A DNA stretch of 64,000 nucleotides from Pelagimonas sp050633425 (GTDB lineage Bacteria; Pseudomonadota; Alphaproteobacteria; Rhodobacterales; Rhodobacteraceae), in NCBI RefSeq assembly GCF_050633425.1, contig NZ_JBOEGM010000034.1, positions 108,190 to 172,189 on the forward strand, given 5' to 3'. The notes beneath the pieces are model-generated. The model ran no database searches. It worked only from the letters and a program-made list of their open reading frames with translations, and was not told the DNA's origin. The translations under genes were made by a program, and so were the position numbers. Numbering within the stretch: position 1 is the stretch's first letter; each line of letters opens with the position of its first letter. Shown here in pieces: positions 7,112 through 16,021 of the stretch.

Positions 7112-9409
7112 ATGAACAAGGCGATTACCGACGGCGTGGTCTTTATGCCACCTGCGTTTTCTGCGGGCAATCTGGGGCAATGGTCTCAAGCCAACGGGGT
7201 TCCGGGATCGGACACCTATGCCAGCTTGGCCACCGCGGCCTTTGTTCCGGCGGATCAGGATTTTGGCGGCTGCCTCGAAATCCAGAAAACCGCGGGCACG
7301 CAAAAACTGCGTTACATGGGGCAGACACCGATTTTGGCGGGCTGCTATTTGCGTGTAACAGCACGGGTCAAAGCGATTGCGGGCTCCTTGCCAAGTGTTC
7401 GCATTGCCGGCTGGGCCGGTAACGCCAGCGGCAATGCCGTATCGGGCATCACAACATTCGGCGAAAGCGTTGCCTTGTCGACATATGGTGATGTCGTTGA
7501 GATCAGTGCGATTGTTGGCGTTGGGTCGCGTAGCGGTGTCGATATGGTCTGGGGCACGGAGGCTGTTTACGGCCACTTTGGCATTGATTTGACCGGTCAA
7601 AATGGTGGTGTTGTTCGGGTTGATGACATTGTCATCGAAGACGTCACCAACTTTTTCTTGCGCGATCTCATGAATTGGGTCGACGTGCGAGATTTTGGCG
7701 CGGTGGGCGACGGGGTTACCAATGACAGCGCGGCCTTTGTGGCGGCTGATGATGCGGCCGATGGTCGTCGCATTCTGGTGTCAAACGGGACATACCGTCT
7801 GAACAGTTCGATAACATTGGACAACCGCGTTCAATTTGAAGGCACGGTGACGATGCCGGATGATGCGATCCTGTCATTGACCAAGGATTTCAGTCTTCCG
7901 ACCTATATTGATGCCTTTGGCGGCGATGAAGAGACCGCGTTCAAGAAGGCGCTGCAATCACTTCTGAACAACGCCGATCATGAAAGCCTTGATTTGGGCG
8001 GGCGCCGGGTGTCGGTCTATGGGCCGATTGATGTGCAGGCGGCAGTTCCCAACCGCACGACCTATGCGCAGCGCCGGGTGATCCGAAATGGTCAGTTGCG
8101 CGCCGAAAGTTCGTCAAACTGGAACCCAACAGTGGTGACCAGTCAGGCGCGTTATGCCGCCAACAACCCCTGGCGTTTGACCAATGTCACCAACATTGCC
8201 AACATTCAGGTTGGATCGCTTGTGGAGGCCAATGACGGTGTTGGTCGTGAAATCTATGTCAAGCAAGTCAATGTTGCGGCGCAGGAAATCACGCTATCCC
8301 AGCCGCTTTCGCGCGCTGAGGGCACGCAGAATTACACCTTCACACGTTTCAAATACATGTTGGACTTTACCGGTTTCGACCGCCTGAATGTTTTTGAACT
8401 GGAAGGGATTGAGTTCCAGTGTGGGGAAGCCGCCTCTGGTATGATTTTGCCACGACTTGGCACTGTCAACGTTGTTCGTAACTGTGTGTTCAACCGTCCG
8501 GGCAACCGTGGGATCACGTCGATTGGCGATGGCTGTCAGGGTATCTTGATCGATCACTGCCAGTTCATCAGCTATGAAGGGGGTGAAGTTCCGCAGGATC
8601 GTCACACCGTAGCGATCAATGCCAACGCCAATGACGTGAAAATTCGCAACTGCCGGGCGTCTCAGTTCCGTCATTTTGCGGTGATCAGCGGCACGCATAC
8701 GATCATCACTGGCAACCACTTTTTCCAAGGCGGGGGGGCAGGCATCAATGCGCTGCGCACCGCGGGGATCGTCATTGCCGTGCGGGCGTGTAATGCGCAA
8801 ATCAGCGGCAACTATATTGATAACTGCTTTATCGAATGGACCAATGAACGGGAACCAGAGCCCAACCATACTGGCGGGTTTGGCTTTGCGGGTCTGTCGA
8901 TCACCAACAACGTGATGTTATGTTCAGAGGTCAGCCAATGGTTTAGCTCGATTGTCTGGAAGCCCTTCGGAACAGGCCATATTATCAATGGCTTGAACGT
9001 TAGTGGCAATACGTTCCGCTGTGTGGGTGGCACGATTTTCCGTGCTGAGCGGATTGATACCTCGGAAGGGGCCGTTCTCAAGGGCAGCATGAAGGCGATC
9101 TATTTCACCGGCAATACCTACCACAACATTGTGTCCGGTGCCGCGAATCCCTTGTTGATCAAACACTCGCAAAACACCGCAGAAGGCGTGTGGGAGATCG
9201 AAACGGACAATCGTTTGCCGTTTGAAGGCTACGCTAAGGAAGTTGAGAGCTTGGTCAGCCGGTCGCGCCCCCGCAACGAGGCGAATGTCACCCGGAACCA
9301 CTTCCCATATGCGAATGTGGAACAGGGCGGTCAAAAGGATCGGATCCATGTCGTTTGGCCCGAACCCATGCAGGGTGATGTGACTGTGAACATCCGTATG
9401 GACAAATAA
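7112..9409 (+). CDS. right-handed beta-helix protein (pectate-lyase/GH28-like superfamily)
   Basis: A 765-aa protein. Residues 1-185 form a beta-rich region that resembles a carbohydrate-binding jelly roll. The hallmark of the pectate-lyase superfamily then appears: VDVRDFGAVGDGVTNDSAAF. The rest is parallel beta-helix with recurring turns such as RNCVFNRPGN, ILIDHCQFIS and KIRNCRASQF. I cannot identify the GH28 catalytic Asp set, so sugar binding or a spike-like role is as possible as hydrolysis. No signal peptide is visible at either candidate start (ATG 7112 with AAGGG upstream, or GTG 7094). Monocistronic, with its own terminator. Similar proteins occur across the Roseobacter group. Confidence 0.8.
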   Translation: MNKAITDGVVFMPPAFSAGNLGQWSQANGVPGSDTYASLATAAFVPADQDFGGCLEIQKTAGTQKLRYMGQTPILAGCYLRVTARVKAIAGSLPSVRIAGWAGNASGNAVSGITTFGESVALSTYGDVVEISAIVGVGSRSGVDMVWGTEAVYGHFGIDLTGQNGGVVRVDDIVIEDVTNFFLRDLMNWVDVRDFGAVGDGVTNDSAAFVAADDAADGRRILVSNGTYRLNSSITLDNRVQFEGTVTMPDDAILSLTKDFSLPTYIDAFGGDEETAFKKALQSLLNNADHESLDLGGRRVSVYGPIDVQAAVPNRTTYAQRRVIRNGQLRAESSSNWNPTVVTSQARYAANNPWRLTNVTNIANIQVGSLVEANDGVGREIYVKQVNVAAQEITLSQPLSRAEGTQNYTFTRFKYMLDFTGFDRLNVFELEGIEFQCGEAASGMILPRLGTVNVVRNCVFNRPGNRGITSIGDGCQGILIDHCQFISYEGGEVPQDRHTVAINANANDVKIRNCRASQFRHFAVISGTHTIITGNHFFQGGGAGINALRTAGIVIAVRACNAQISGNYIDNCFIEWTNEREPEPNHTGGFGFAGLSITNNVMLCSEVSQWFSSIVWKPFGTGHIINGLNVSGNTFRCVGGTIFRAERIDTSEGAVLKGSMKAIYFTGNTYHNIVSGAANPLLIKHSQNTAEGVWEIETDNRLPFEGYAKEVESLVSRSRPRNEANVTRNHFPYANVEQGGQKDRIHVVWPEPMQGDVTVNIRMDK

Positions 9410-9431
9410 GCGCTGGCATACTTGTTGGTGC

Positions 9432-9462
9432 GGTCGGGCCCTTGCGGGGGCTCGGCCTTTTT
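9432..9462 (+). terminator. intrinsic terminator of the beta-helix gene
   Basis: GC-rich stem GGTCGGGCCC / GGGGCTCGGCC with a short loop, followed by TTTTT. It lies 23 bases after the stop codon and just before the convergent gene's end. Confidence 0.85.
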
Positions 9463-9466
9463 GTGG

Positions 9467-9967
9467 TTATGTGCCGCGTGGTGGGGCGTTTGGTGCCAAG
9501 TCGTTTGCTGTCAGCTCAAAGGCTTTTCCAAACCCGCCATTTAGAAATCCACGCACAACGTTCAGGCGCAGGAACGAGAAATCGCCAAACCCGATATACA
9601 ATTTTGCTTTTGGATAGAGCGACAGATAGTGGTCGCTGAGGGCGCTGTGTTCGGCTTGGCCATGTCTGATAAACCCTGCTCGCCCTTGCAGGCTTAGGCG
9701 GGGGTGGGTCAGAGGATCACCCTTGTCTCCGGGTTCGCCTAGCATCAAGGCGCAGGTCGGGTTGTGCTTGAGGGCTTGGGTGTGCGTGCTCAGGTCTGAG
9801 ACCAAGGACAACGGCATGCCATCAAGACCCGGCACGGTGGCGATGCGCGTGACCATTGGCATCCCGTCTTGGCCGATAACGGCCAGCGCCCCAAAACGGG
9901 CAGTTTTGATCAAGTCGCGCGCGAGGTCACGGGCTTGGTCGTCGGTTGGGCGAATTGGGCTTGTCAT
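9467..9967 (-). CDS. pyridoxamine 5'-phosphate oxidase-fold protein (HugZ-like)
   Basis: A 166-aa split-barrel protein expected to bind FMN, F420 or haem. Visible family traits are RPTDDQARDLARDLI, RFGALAVIGQDGMPMVTRIA, SDLSTHTQALKHNPTCALML and YIGFGDFSFLRLNV. The pattern places it with HugZ-like haem-utilisation proteins rather than true PdxH. ATG 9967 is chosen over an upstream TTG at 9994 because it starts at the conserved region. No haem-uptake genes are adjacent, so the substrate is unknown. Confidence 0.8.
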   Translation of the reverse strand: MTSPIRPTDDQARDLARDLIKTARFGALAVIGQDGMPMVTRIATVPGLDGMPLSLVSDLSTHTQALKHNPTCALMLGEPGDKGDPLTHPRLSLQGRAGFIRHGQAEHSALSDHYLSLYPKAKLYIGFGDFSFLRLNVVRGFLNGGFGKAFELTANDLAPNAPPRGT

Positions 9968-10003
9968 GGTGCTGACAGTACTCCGCTTCGCCAAGGTCCG
10001 TCA

Positions 10004-10681
10004 TCAGAATTCCGTCCAAAACCCGAGCTTTAACCCCATCGAGGTATCCCCGGTCAGGCCGTATGTTGCCCCCGTTTCCACTTTGACACGTTTGTTAAAG
10101 CGCTTGAGGATCGGAAAAACCAAAGAGGGGGCAATGCGGGCAAAGGCCGGATCGCCCTGTTGCACACCGGTTTGCAATTGCAAGATCAGCTTGCGGTCTT
10201 TGGCAAGGTTGCGCCCCCAGGTGATATCGACCTTGTAATCGGCCTCTAACGAATCAACGCTCATTTCCATGAAGCTATCGATGCCAATCCAGCCTTTTTT
10301 CAGGCCCCAGCCCAATGACAGACCGGGCCTGACGACTTTTTCGCCTGAGATTTGACCTAGCCCAAACTGGAGCGACGCCTTGGGGCCGGTGTCGCGGTTT
10401 CTAATCGGAAATTGGACAAAAGCGATGGCCTTGCCAGCGCCCGAGACAGAATTGCCAATGTCAAAACCCAAGGTAATTCTGTCGGTTAACCCATATTCGA
10501 AGTAGGCGGTGCGGTATTGATCAGTTGGATCTGTTGACGCCCAGTGTTCCAGATCTTGGGGCCAGCCTAGGCGGACGGACATGCTGAAAAAGCCGCTGCC
10601 TTGTTCACGCGGCCACGCGCCTGCCTGCACAAGGGATGCGCACATACAAAAAGCAACAATGGCAAAATAGCGGAGGAGCAT
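10004..10681 (-). CDS. outer-membrane beta-barrel protein, unknown function
   Basis: A 225-aa protein with a Sec signal peptide (MLLRYFAIVAFCMCASLVQAGA). The mature part alternates aromatic and polar residues in strand-like segments (AYFEYGLTDRITLGFDIG, KASLQFGLGQ, GLSLGWGLKKGW) and ends in KLGFWTEF, a C-terminal phenylalanine being the usual recognition signal for the BAM machinery. An outer-membrane barrel is therefore likely. No enzyme motif is seen. It ends 36 bases after the HugZ-like start and could share a transcript with it. Confidence 0.65.
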   Translation of the reverse strand: MLLRYFAIVAFCMCASLVQAGAWPREQGSGFFSMSVRLGWPQDLEHWASTDPTDQYRTAYFEYGLTDRITLGFDIGNSVSGAGKAIAFVQFPIRNRDTGPKASLQFGLGQISGEKVVRPGLSLGWGLKKGWIGIDSFMEMSVDSLEADYKVDITWGRNLAKDRKLILQLQTGVQQGDPAFARIAPSLVFPILKRFNKRVKVETGATYGLTGDTSMGLKLGFWTEF

Positions 10682-10813
10682 GAAACCTTTCCTAATTTTG
10701 GTTAATTATTGCCTTCCTAATGGTTAAGGCGCGATTAAACGCCTCAGCCAAAGGGGCTGGTTTTTGTAATGCTGCAAGTGCAAAGTGTTTTAAACACCGT
10801 GGGGGTCCGTTTC

Positions 10814-11455
10814 ATGCCTGGATATGTCATAACCATTGCCCAACAAAAGGGCGGCAGTGGCAAAACCACCCTCGCGGCGCATCTGGCATTGGGCTTTCGG
10901 GCGCAGGGCAAACGGGTCGCTTTGGTGGACTTGGACCCGCAAGGAAGTTTGGGCCGTTGGTACATGACCCGGATGGACCGGGACCAAGAGCTGTGCTCCG
11001 ATCTCGACTTCACCACTTCGTCAGCCTGGGGCATTTCGCTGGAATGTCGCAAATTGGGGGCCGCCAACGATATTGTCATCATCGACACGCCGCCCAAAGC
11101 TGACAGCGATCTGCGACCAGCCCTGCGCGTCGCGGATTTGGTTGTGGTGCCGGTGGCGGCCAGTCACGTCGATCTGTGGGCCACCGAAGGGGTGCTTGAC
11201 CTCGCCAATCGCGAAAACCGCGAAACCCTGTTGGTGATGAACCGCACGCGATCAGGCACACGCCTTGGGGCCGAGGTGGGCAAAGCCGCGCAAGAGCTTG
11301 GGGCGCGTATCGCTGAGACCGAGCTGGCCAATCGGGTCAGTTTTGCGGAAACGATGGGGCAGGGGCTTGGCGCGACCGAGACTGGCAAGTCTCCGGCACG
11401 CGACGAAGTGCTGAGCCTGACGGCAGAGGTGGCGCAGCTGCTGGCAACGCGCTAA
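10814..11455 (+). CDS. ParA-family ATPase (orphan)
   Basis: A Walker-type ATPase of 213 aa with the deviant Walker A KGGSGKTT near the N-terminus, VDLDPQGS (A' motif) and VIIDTPPK (Walker B). Such proteins position chromosomes, plasmids or large complexes on the nucleoid. No parB, parS or replication gene is nearby. ATG 10814 is chosen because GGGGG lies 8-12 bases upstream and the protein then begins MPGYVITIAQQKGG, as in relatives; an earlier ATG at 10769 adds a poorly conserved stretch. The next gene, 24 bases downstream on the same strand, is probably co-transcribed. Confidence 0.88.
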   Translation: MPGYVITIAQQKGGSGKTTLAAHLALGFRAQGKRVALVDLDPQGSLGRWYMTRMDRDQELCSDLDFTTSSAWGISLECRKLGAANDIVIIDTPPKADSDLRPALRVADLVVVPVAASHVDLWATEGVLDLANRENRETLLVMNRTRSGTRLGAEVGKAAQELGARIAETELANRVSFAETMGQGLGATETGKSPARDEVLSLTAEVAQLLATR

Positions 11456-11479
11456 AGGGTCTCTCAAAGGAGAGCCGAC

Positions 11480-12322
11480 ATGACCGATCTTGCCCAGCTC
11501 GCAGAGCTAATCCGCGCTGATTCCAGCACTCGGGGCCAGCCGGTTTCCAAGCTGGGCTATTTTTGTGCACCGTTTCGACCCGCCTCTGGGGCGTTTTCCG
11601 ACAAGGTCATCAAGGTTTATCGCGGGCTGTCCGATGGCGGCGAATTGGATCGTTTGAAAACCTGCCATGACGATTACGTCCAAGCGATGTACGATTCTGG
11701 TGTCGGCCTGCCAGAGACAGATTTCCACCTGCTGGATATGGATGGCGCCCGTATTCCGGTGATTGTCCAGCAGGCGTTGCCGTCTGATAGCATGATGCGC
11801 CCATTGATGATCTCTGGTTCAGTGGATGAAACCTTGGAGATGATGGAAGCCGCTGGCGATGTGATCTCGACCTTTTGGCATTGGGCACAGACCTGCGAGA
11901 GCCGCATCGGCTTTCACCCTTCGATCCGCAATTTTGCCTATGTGGATGGAAAGGCCGTGTTCTTTGATACCTTCCCGCCGTTGATCCATTATTCGCGCGA
12001 TGAGATGGGCAAGATGCTTTTGACCTTTTCCGACAAGCGGCTGATGCGTCTGGTTGGTCCGTTGTTCCAAAACAAAGTCACCGGTATTCAGGATGAATGG
12101 TATTCGCCGCCAGAAACCTTGGTGGGTTTGGTTGGCTCGGCCTGTCGTCTGCGCCCAGCCGATGCCGGTGCCTATCTGACATGGGGCCGCGATTTCGCGC
12201 AACGTCGGATGCAACCTTGGCTGGAAGAGGCGATGACGGGCCTGCAAGAACCGCCACGTTTGCCCGGTTATTGGACCGGCTTTCGCAAATTGCTCGGGCT
12301 TCAGGGCGAGCCAAACGTCTAA
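11480..12322 (+). CDS. DUF6206-like protein with kinase-fold-like core, partner of ParA
   Basis: A 280-aa soluble protein of unknown function, possibly in the family called DUF6206. The segment HPSIRNFAYVDGKAVFFDTF recalls the catalytic and metal-binding loops of aminoglycoside-phosphotransferase/choline-kinase folds (HxDxxxxN ... hhhDF), and an early VIKVYRG may be the strand carrying the ATP-binding lysine. The match is weak, so kinase activity is inference only. ATG 11480 has AAAGGAGAG about 10 bases upstream. It lies 24 bases after the orphan parA, and the pair appears to form a two-gene operon. Confidence 0.6.
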   Translation: MTDLAQLAELIRADSSTRGQPVSKLGYFCAPFRPASGAFSDKVIKVYRGLSDGGELDRLKTCHDDYVQAMYDSGVGLPETDFHLLDMDGARIPVIVQQALPSDSMMRPLMISGSVDETLEMMEAAGDVISTFWHWAQTCESRIGFHPSIRNFAYVDGKAVFFDTFPPLIHYSRDEMGKMLLTFSDKRLMRLVGPLFQNKVTGIQDEWYSPPETLVGLVGSACRLRPADAGAYLTWGRDFAQRRMQPWLEEAMTGLQEPPRLPGYWTGFRKLLGLQGEPNV

Positions 12323-12340
12323 GCCATTTGGTTTTCCGTT

Positions 12341-12769
12341 TTAGCCTAACGGTTTATCCGCAGGCGAAACCACCAATGGCAAACCGTGTTCGATAAATTT
12401 CCGAGGCACAACCTTGCCATTAAAACTGTGGGTACAGCAGGGGCATTGGGGCTGAATGCGTTCAGAAGTGATCGTCGGATCAACGATGTTCAGAATGCCG
12501 CCTGCATCGACATACAGACCGCTGTAATAGCTGCTTTCGCCTAACCGAACGACATCGCGTCGGTCGTTGTCCTGTTCGGCCACGAGCCAGAAAATCGGCT
12601 CGGGTCGATCAAGGCGCGACACCGCTTCGGAAAAGACAGGGTCCCAGTCCTGTCCGACGCGAGACAGCAGAAATCGAAACAATGGGGTATAATCTAGCCC
12701 GTGACGTTGCCCTGAATGCATTGACGTTTGGCTACCGGATTTTGTGCCGCGCTCAAAAGAGGCGCGCAT
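12341..12769 (-). CDS. small conserved protein with CPCC motif
   Basis: A protein of up to 142 aa. Recognisable parts are GLDYTPLFRFLLSRVGQDW, a central ESSYYSGLYVDAGGILNIV and the C-terminal CPCCTHSFNGKVVPRKF, whose clustered cysteines suggest zinc binding. Similar hypothetical proteins are widespread in Rhodobacteraceae. The start is uncertain: ATG 12769 (MRASFERGTK) keeps the conserved GTKSGSQTSM segment, whereas ATG 12721 would give 126 aa; neither has a good ribosome site. Convergent with the preceding gene. Function unknown. Confidence 0.6.
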   Translation of the reverse strand: MRASFERGTKSGSQTSMHSGQRHGLDYTPLFRFLLSRVGQDWDPVFSEAVSRLDRPEPIFWLVAEQDNDRRDVVRLGESSYYSGLYVDAGGILNIVDPTITSERIQPQCPCCTHSFNGKVVPRKFIEHGLPLVVSPADKPLG

Positions 12770-12770
12770 G

Positions 12771-12800
12771 CCGGACCCATGGTGTACCCCGTGGGTCCGG
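12771..12800. repeat. perfect 9-bp inverted repeat
   Basis: CCGGACCCA at 12771-12779 and TGGGTCCGG at 12792-12800 form a perfect stem with a 12-base loop. It overlaps the candidate start region of the CPCC protein and lies directly downstream of the fsa terminator. No T-run follows, so it may be an mRNA 5' structure or an operator rather than a terminator. Confidence 0.6.
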
Positions 12801-12816
12801 GTGTTAATCTTGCGAT

Positions 12817-12845
12817 AAAGCGGGGATTTCTTCCCGCTTTTTGCG
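12817..12845 (-). terminator. terminator hairpin after fsa
   Basis: Perfect 8-bp stem AAAGCGGG / CCCGCTTT with an 8-base loop, placed 4-9 bases after the fsa stop codon on the minus strand. The A-rich/T-rich flanks are present on both sides, so it may work in both directions. Confidence 0.75.
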
Positions 12846-12848
12846 CGA

Positions 12849-13502
12849 TTAGACAATCTTGATGCCGGCCTTTTCGATGTCGGCAAGGAAGCCCGCCAGA
12901 CCTTTGTCGGTCAGAACATGGTTGGCCATCGCTTTGATCACGGCGGGTGGTGCTGTGGCAACATCAGCACCGATTTTGGCGCATTCGCTCATGTGGTTGG
13001 CGGTGCGGATCGACGCGGCCAGGATCTGGGTGTCGAAACCGTAGTTGTCATAAATGGTGCGGATGTCTTCGATCAGTTCCAGACCGTCGATGTTGATGTC
13101 ATCCAAACGACCGATGAAAGGCGAGATGAACGTCGCGCCCGCTTTGGCCGCCAAAAGCGCCTGATTGGCCGAGAAGCACAGCGTGACGTTGACCATTTTG
13201 CCTTCGTCGCTCAGCACTTTACAGGCCTTTAGACCGTCCCATGTCAGCGGAACTTTGACAGCAATGTTTTCGGCGATATCGGCCAGTTTGCGGCCTTCTG
13301 CGATCATGGCGTCGGCGTCAAGCGCAACAACTTCGGCAGAGACCGGGCCTTCGACCATGCCGCAGATCTCTTTGGTCACTTCAAGAATGTCACGGCCGGA
13401 TTTGGCAATCAGCGACGGGTTGGTGGTGACGCCGTCCACCATGCCCAAAGCATTCAGCTCGGCGATGGCGTCGACTTCGGCGGTGTCTACAAAGAATTTC
13501 AT
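12849..13502 (-). CDS. fsa: fructose-6-phosphate aldolase / transaldolase-like
   Basis: A 217-aa TIM-barrel enzyme of the short transaldolase subfamily (FSA/TalC/MipB). The start MKFFVDTAEVDAI, the DGVTTNPSLIAKSG motif and the Schiff-base lysine in IAVKVPLTWDGLK are all present, as are TLCFSANQALLA and GADVATAPP near the end. It either cleaves fructose 6-phosphate or acts as a transaldolase in the pentose phosphate pathway; the two activities cannot be separated by eye. It precedes and diverges from priA, a frequent arrangement in Rhodobacteraceae. Confidence 0.92.
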   Translation of the reverse strand: MKFFVDTAEVDAIAELNALGMVDGVTTNPSLIAKSGRDILEVTKEICGMVEGPVSAEVVALDADAMIAEGRKLADIAENIAVKVPLTWDGLKACKVLSDEGKMVNVTLCFSANQALLAAKAGATFISPFIGRLDDINIDGLELIEDIRTIYDNYGFDTQILAASIRTANHMSECAKIGADVATAPPAVIKAMANHVLTDKGLAGFLADIEKAGIKIV

Positions 13503-13643
13503 TGCGGTTGGCCCTCCAGGCGAAGCTTGGCAATTGATCGCGGGTGTCTTACCTCAGGAAGCGCGACTGAGGAAGCCTCATTGTCAGGTTTATGGTTGCG
13601 CTAACGGCCTAAAGACCATCCGAGGGCCATTTTGAGGGGCGAA

Positions 13644-15833
13644 ATGCAGGGGTTCTTTGAAGAAAACGCGCTGGTGGCGGTGCAAACGACGCAACCGCTT
13701 GATCGGTTGCTGGACTACCGTGCGCCCGAAGGCGGTTGCCATCAGGGGGCGTTTGTCGAAGTGCCGCTAGGGCCGCGCAAGGTGATTGGCGTGGTTTGGG
13801 GCCCCGGACGCGGTGATTTTGACTATTCCAAGATTCGGCAGGTGATACGCGTTTTGGATGTCGCCCCAATGCGCGAGGAGATGCGGGCATTTTTGGAGCG
13901 GGCCGGGGCCTATACCCTGACCCCCATGAACGCGATGCTGCGGCTTGCAACCCGCGCGCCGGGCCTTGGTGATCCTCCGTCGATGCAAAAGATTTACCGA
14001 TTGGGCGAGGGAGAGCCTCCGCGCATGACCGATGCGCGGCGTCGGGTGTTGGACACATGCCGCGAGGTGGGCGGCTTGTCGCTGACACTCAAGGAGTTGG
14101 CCGAGGCGGCGGGGGTGACAACATCGGTTGTCAAAGGTCTGGTGAAAAGCGGAGCGGTGCGCGAAGAGCAAACCCCGCGCGACACGGCCTTTGCAATGCT
14201 GGACCCGGATCACGGCGGCAAAGCGCTGACCGAAGATCAACAGGCCGCAGCGCAGGTTTTACAAAAGGGGCAAGCCTCACATGCCTATAACACGGTGCTT
14301 CTGAAAGGGGTGACCGGGTCGGGCAAAACCGAAGTGTATCTTGAGGCCGTGGCCGAGGCCTTGCGGCAGGGGCGGCAGGCCTTGGTCTTGCTTCCCGAGA
14401 TTGCCCTGACGGCCGAGTTTCTGACCCGGATCGAAGCGCGCTTTGGGGCGAAACCGGCGGAATGGCACTCCGGGGTGACGATGACCGAACGCCGCCGGGT
14501 CTGGCGGATGATTGCGCAAGGGCAGGCCCAGGTGGTTGTGGGCGCGCGATCGGCATTATTTTTGCCGTTTCAGAGGCTTGGGCTTGTGGTGGTCGATGAG
14601 GAACACGACACCTCCTACAAGCAAGACGATGGGGTTTTGTACAATGCCCGCGATATGGCAGTGCTGCGTGCGTCAATTCTAGGGGCGCAGGTTGTTTTGG
14701 CTTCAGCGACACCATCGCTTGAAAGCTGGAACAACGCAGAAGCCGGGAAATATCAGCGGGTGATATTGGCGTCTCGCTATGGTCCGGCTGTCCTGCCTGA
14801 AATGCGCGCGATTGACATGCGCCGCGAGGATTTGCCGTCGAACCGCTGGATTTCACCAAGTCTCAAACATGCGGTCACCGCGCGCATGCAGCGGCAGGAG
14901 CAGTCGCTTTTGTTTATCAATCGGCGGGGGTATGCGCCGGTGACGCTGTGCCGGGCCTGTGGGCAGCAGATCGGCTGTGATGATTGTGATGCCCGCATGG
15001 TTGAACACCGGTTTCTGAAACGTTTGGTGTGTCATCAATGTGGTGAAAGCAAACCGATGCCCGAGACCTGCCCATCCTGCGGTGCCGAAGATCGGCTGGC
15101 ACCCGTGGGGCCGGGTGTGGAGCGGTTGGCCGAGGAAGCTCAGGAGCTGTTTCCCGACGCGCGTATCGCGGTTTTGTCCTCGGATTTATATGGCACAGCA
15201 CGCGAGCTAAAGGGGCAGATCGAGGCGATTGCCGCAGGGGCAGCGGATATTATCATAGGCACCCAATTGGTCGCCAAGGGGCACAATTTTCCCTTACTGA
15301 CCTTGGTCGGGGTGATTGATGCCGATCTGGGCCTGCAAGGCTCAGACTTGCGTGCCGCAGAGCGGACGTTTCAATTGATGCGACAGGTTGCAGGGCGCGC
15401 TGGGCGGTCTGAAAAACCGGGACAAGCCTTGTTGCAGACTTTTCAGCCAGAGCATCCAGTGATCCGCGCGATTTTGGCCGGGGACGAGGAAGCGTTTTGG
15501 AAGGCTGAGCTGGATGAGCGCCGAAGCGCAACAATGCCGCCCTTTGGTCGGCTGGCTGGGGTGATCCTTTCGGGAGAGGATGCGGCGAAGGTGTTTGATT
15601 TGGGCAATCATCTGGCCCGTCATGATGCCCCACTGCGACGGGTTGGGGCGACGATTTATGGCCCGGCCCCGGCGCCAATCGCACGGGTTCGAGGCCGTCA
15701 CCGCGTGCGCTTGTTGATCAAAGCGCCAAAAGACGTGATGCTGCAACGCGCCTTGGCGGAATGGGCGGGGCAAGTGCAGCTCAAAGGTGATTTACGCATG
15801 TCGATTGACATCGACCCGCAAAGCTTTTTCTGA
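13644..15833 (+). CDS. priA: primosomal protein N' (replication restart helicase PriA)
   Basis: 3'-5' superfamily 2 helicase that reloads DnaB at stalled forks. The order of domains is complete: N-terminal 3'-DNA-binding region (ALVAVQTTQPLDRLLDYR), Walker A TGSGKTE (Lys near residue 228), DEEH box (VVDEEHDTSYKQ), the four-CxxC zinc module (CRACGQQIGCDDC, CHQCGES, CPSCGAE) and helicase motifs GTQLVAKGHNF and QVAGRAGR. ATG 13644 is used because GAGGGG lies 4 bases upstream; a TTG at 13632 is in frame but worse. About 730 aa, normal length. Confidence 0.95.
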   Translation: MQGFFEENALVAVQTTQPLDRLLDYRAPEGGCHQGAFVEVPLGPRKVIGVVWGPGRGDFDYSKIRQVIRVLDVAPMREEMRAFLERAGAYTLTPMNAMLRLATRAPGLGDPPSMQKIYRLGEGEPPRMTDARRRVLDTCREVGGLSLTLKELAEAAGVTTSVVKGLVKSGAVREEQTPRDTAFAMLDPDHGGKALTEDQQAAAQVLQKGQASHAYNTVLLKGVTGSGKTEVYLEAVAEALRQGRQALVLLPEIALTAEFLTRIEARFGAKPAEWHSGVTMTERRRVWRMIAQGQAQVVVGARSALFLPFQRLGLVVVDEEHDTSYKQDDGVLYNARDMAVLRASILGAQVVLASATPSLESWNNAEAGKYQRVILASRYGPAVLPEMRAIDMRREDLPSNRWISPSLKHAVTARMQRQEQSLLFINRRGYAPVTLCRACGQQIGCDDCDARMVEHRFLKRLVCHQCGESKPMPETCPSCGAEDRLAPVGPGVERLAEEAQELFPDARIAVLSSDLYGTARELKGQIEAIAAGAADIIIGTQLVAKGHNFPLLTLVGVIDADLGLQGSDLRAAERTFQLMRQVAGRAGRSEKPGQALLQTFQPEHPVIRAILAGDEEAFWKAELDERRSATMPPFGRLAGVILSGEDAAKVFDLGNHLARHDAPLRRVGATIYGPAPAPIARVRGRHRVRLLIKAPKDVMLQRALAEWAGQVQLKGDLRMSIDIDPQSFF

Positions 15834-15901
15834 CGCAACGTTTCACAGCAGGTGCGGAGGCCGGTCCGCCCCCTATATTTTGCGTTCAGGCCACGCAGGC
15901 C

Positions 15902-15919
15902 TTGGGGGCAAGCCCCCAA
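15902..15919. repeat. short perfect hairpin TTGGGGGC-AA-GCCCCCAA
   Basis: Perfect 8-bp inverted repeat between priA and the S49 peptidase gene, 69 bases after the priA stop. There is no T-run after it. Short G5/C5 palindromes of this kind are common between genes in Rhodobacteraceae; it may protect mRNA ends. Confidence 0.6.
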
Positions 15920-16021
15920 ACCCGGTCAGAGCTCGGGGCTATTTGGGCGCGAAGGCCACAAAGGGCGGACAAATGGATAGGGTGCCTTGTTTGTCGCATC
16001 AAGCGGCTCTACATCAGCGGC

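Noticed and set aside
10745..10765. Terminator-like hairpin CAGCC/GGCTG with TTTTT just before parA
   Set aside because: The stem is only 5 bp and no plus-strand gene lies upstream that it could terminate; chance is likely.
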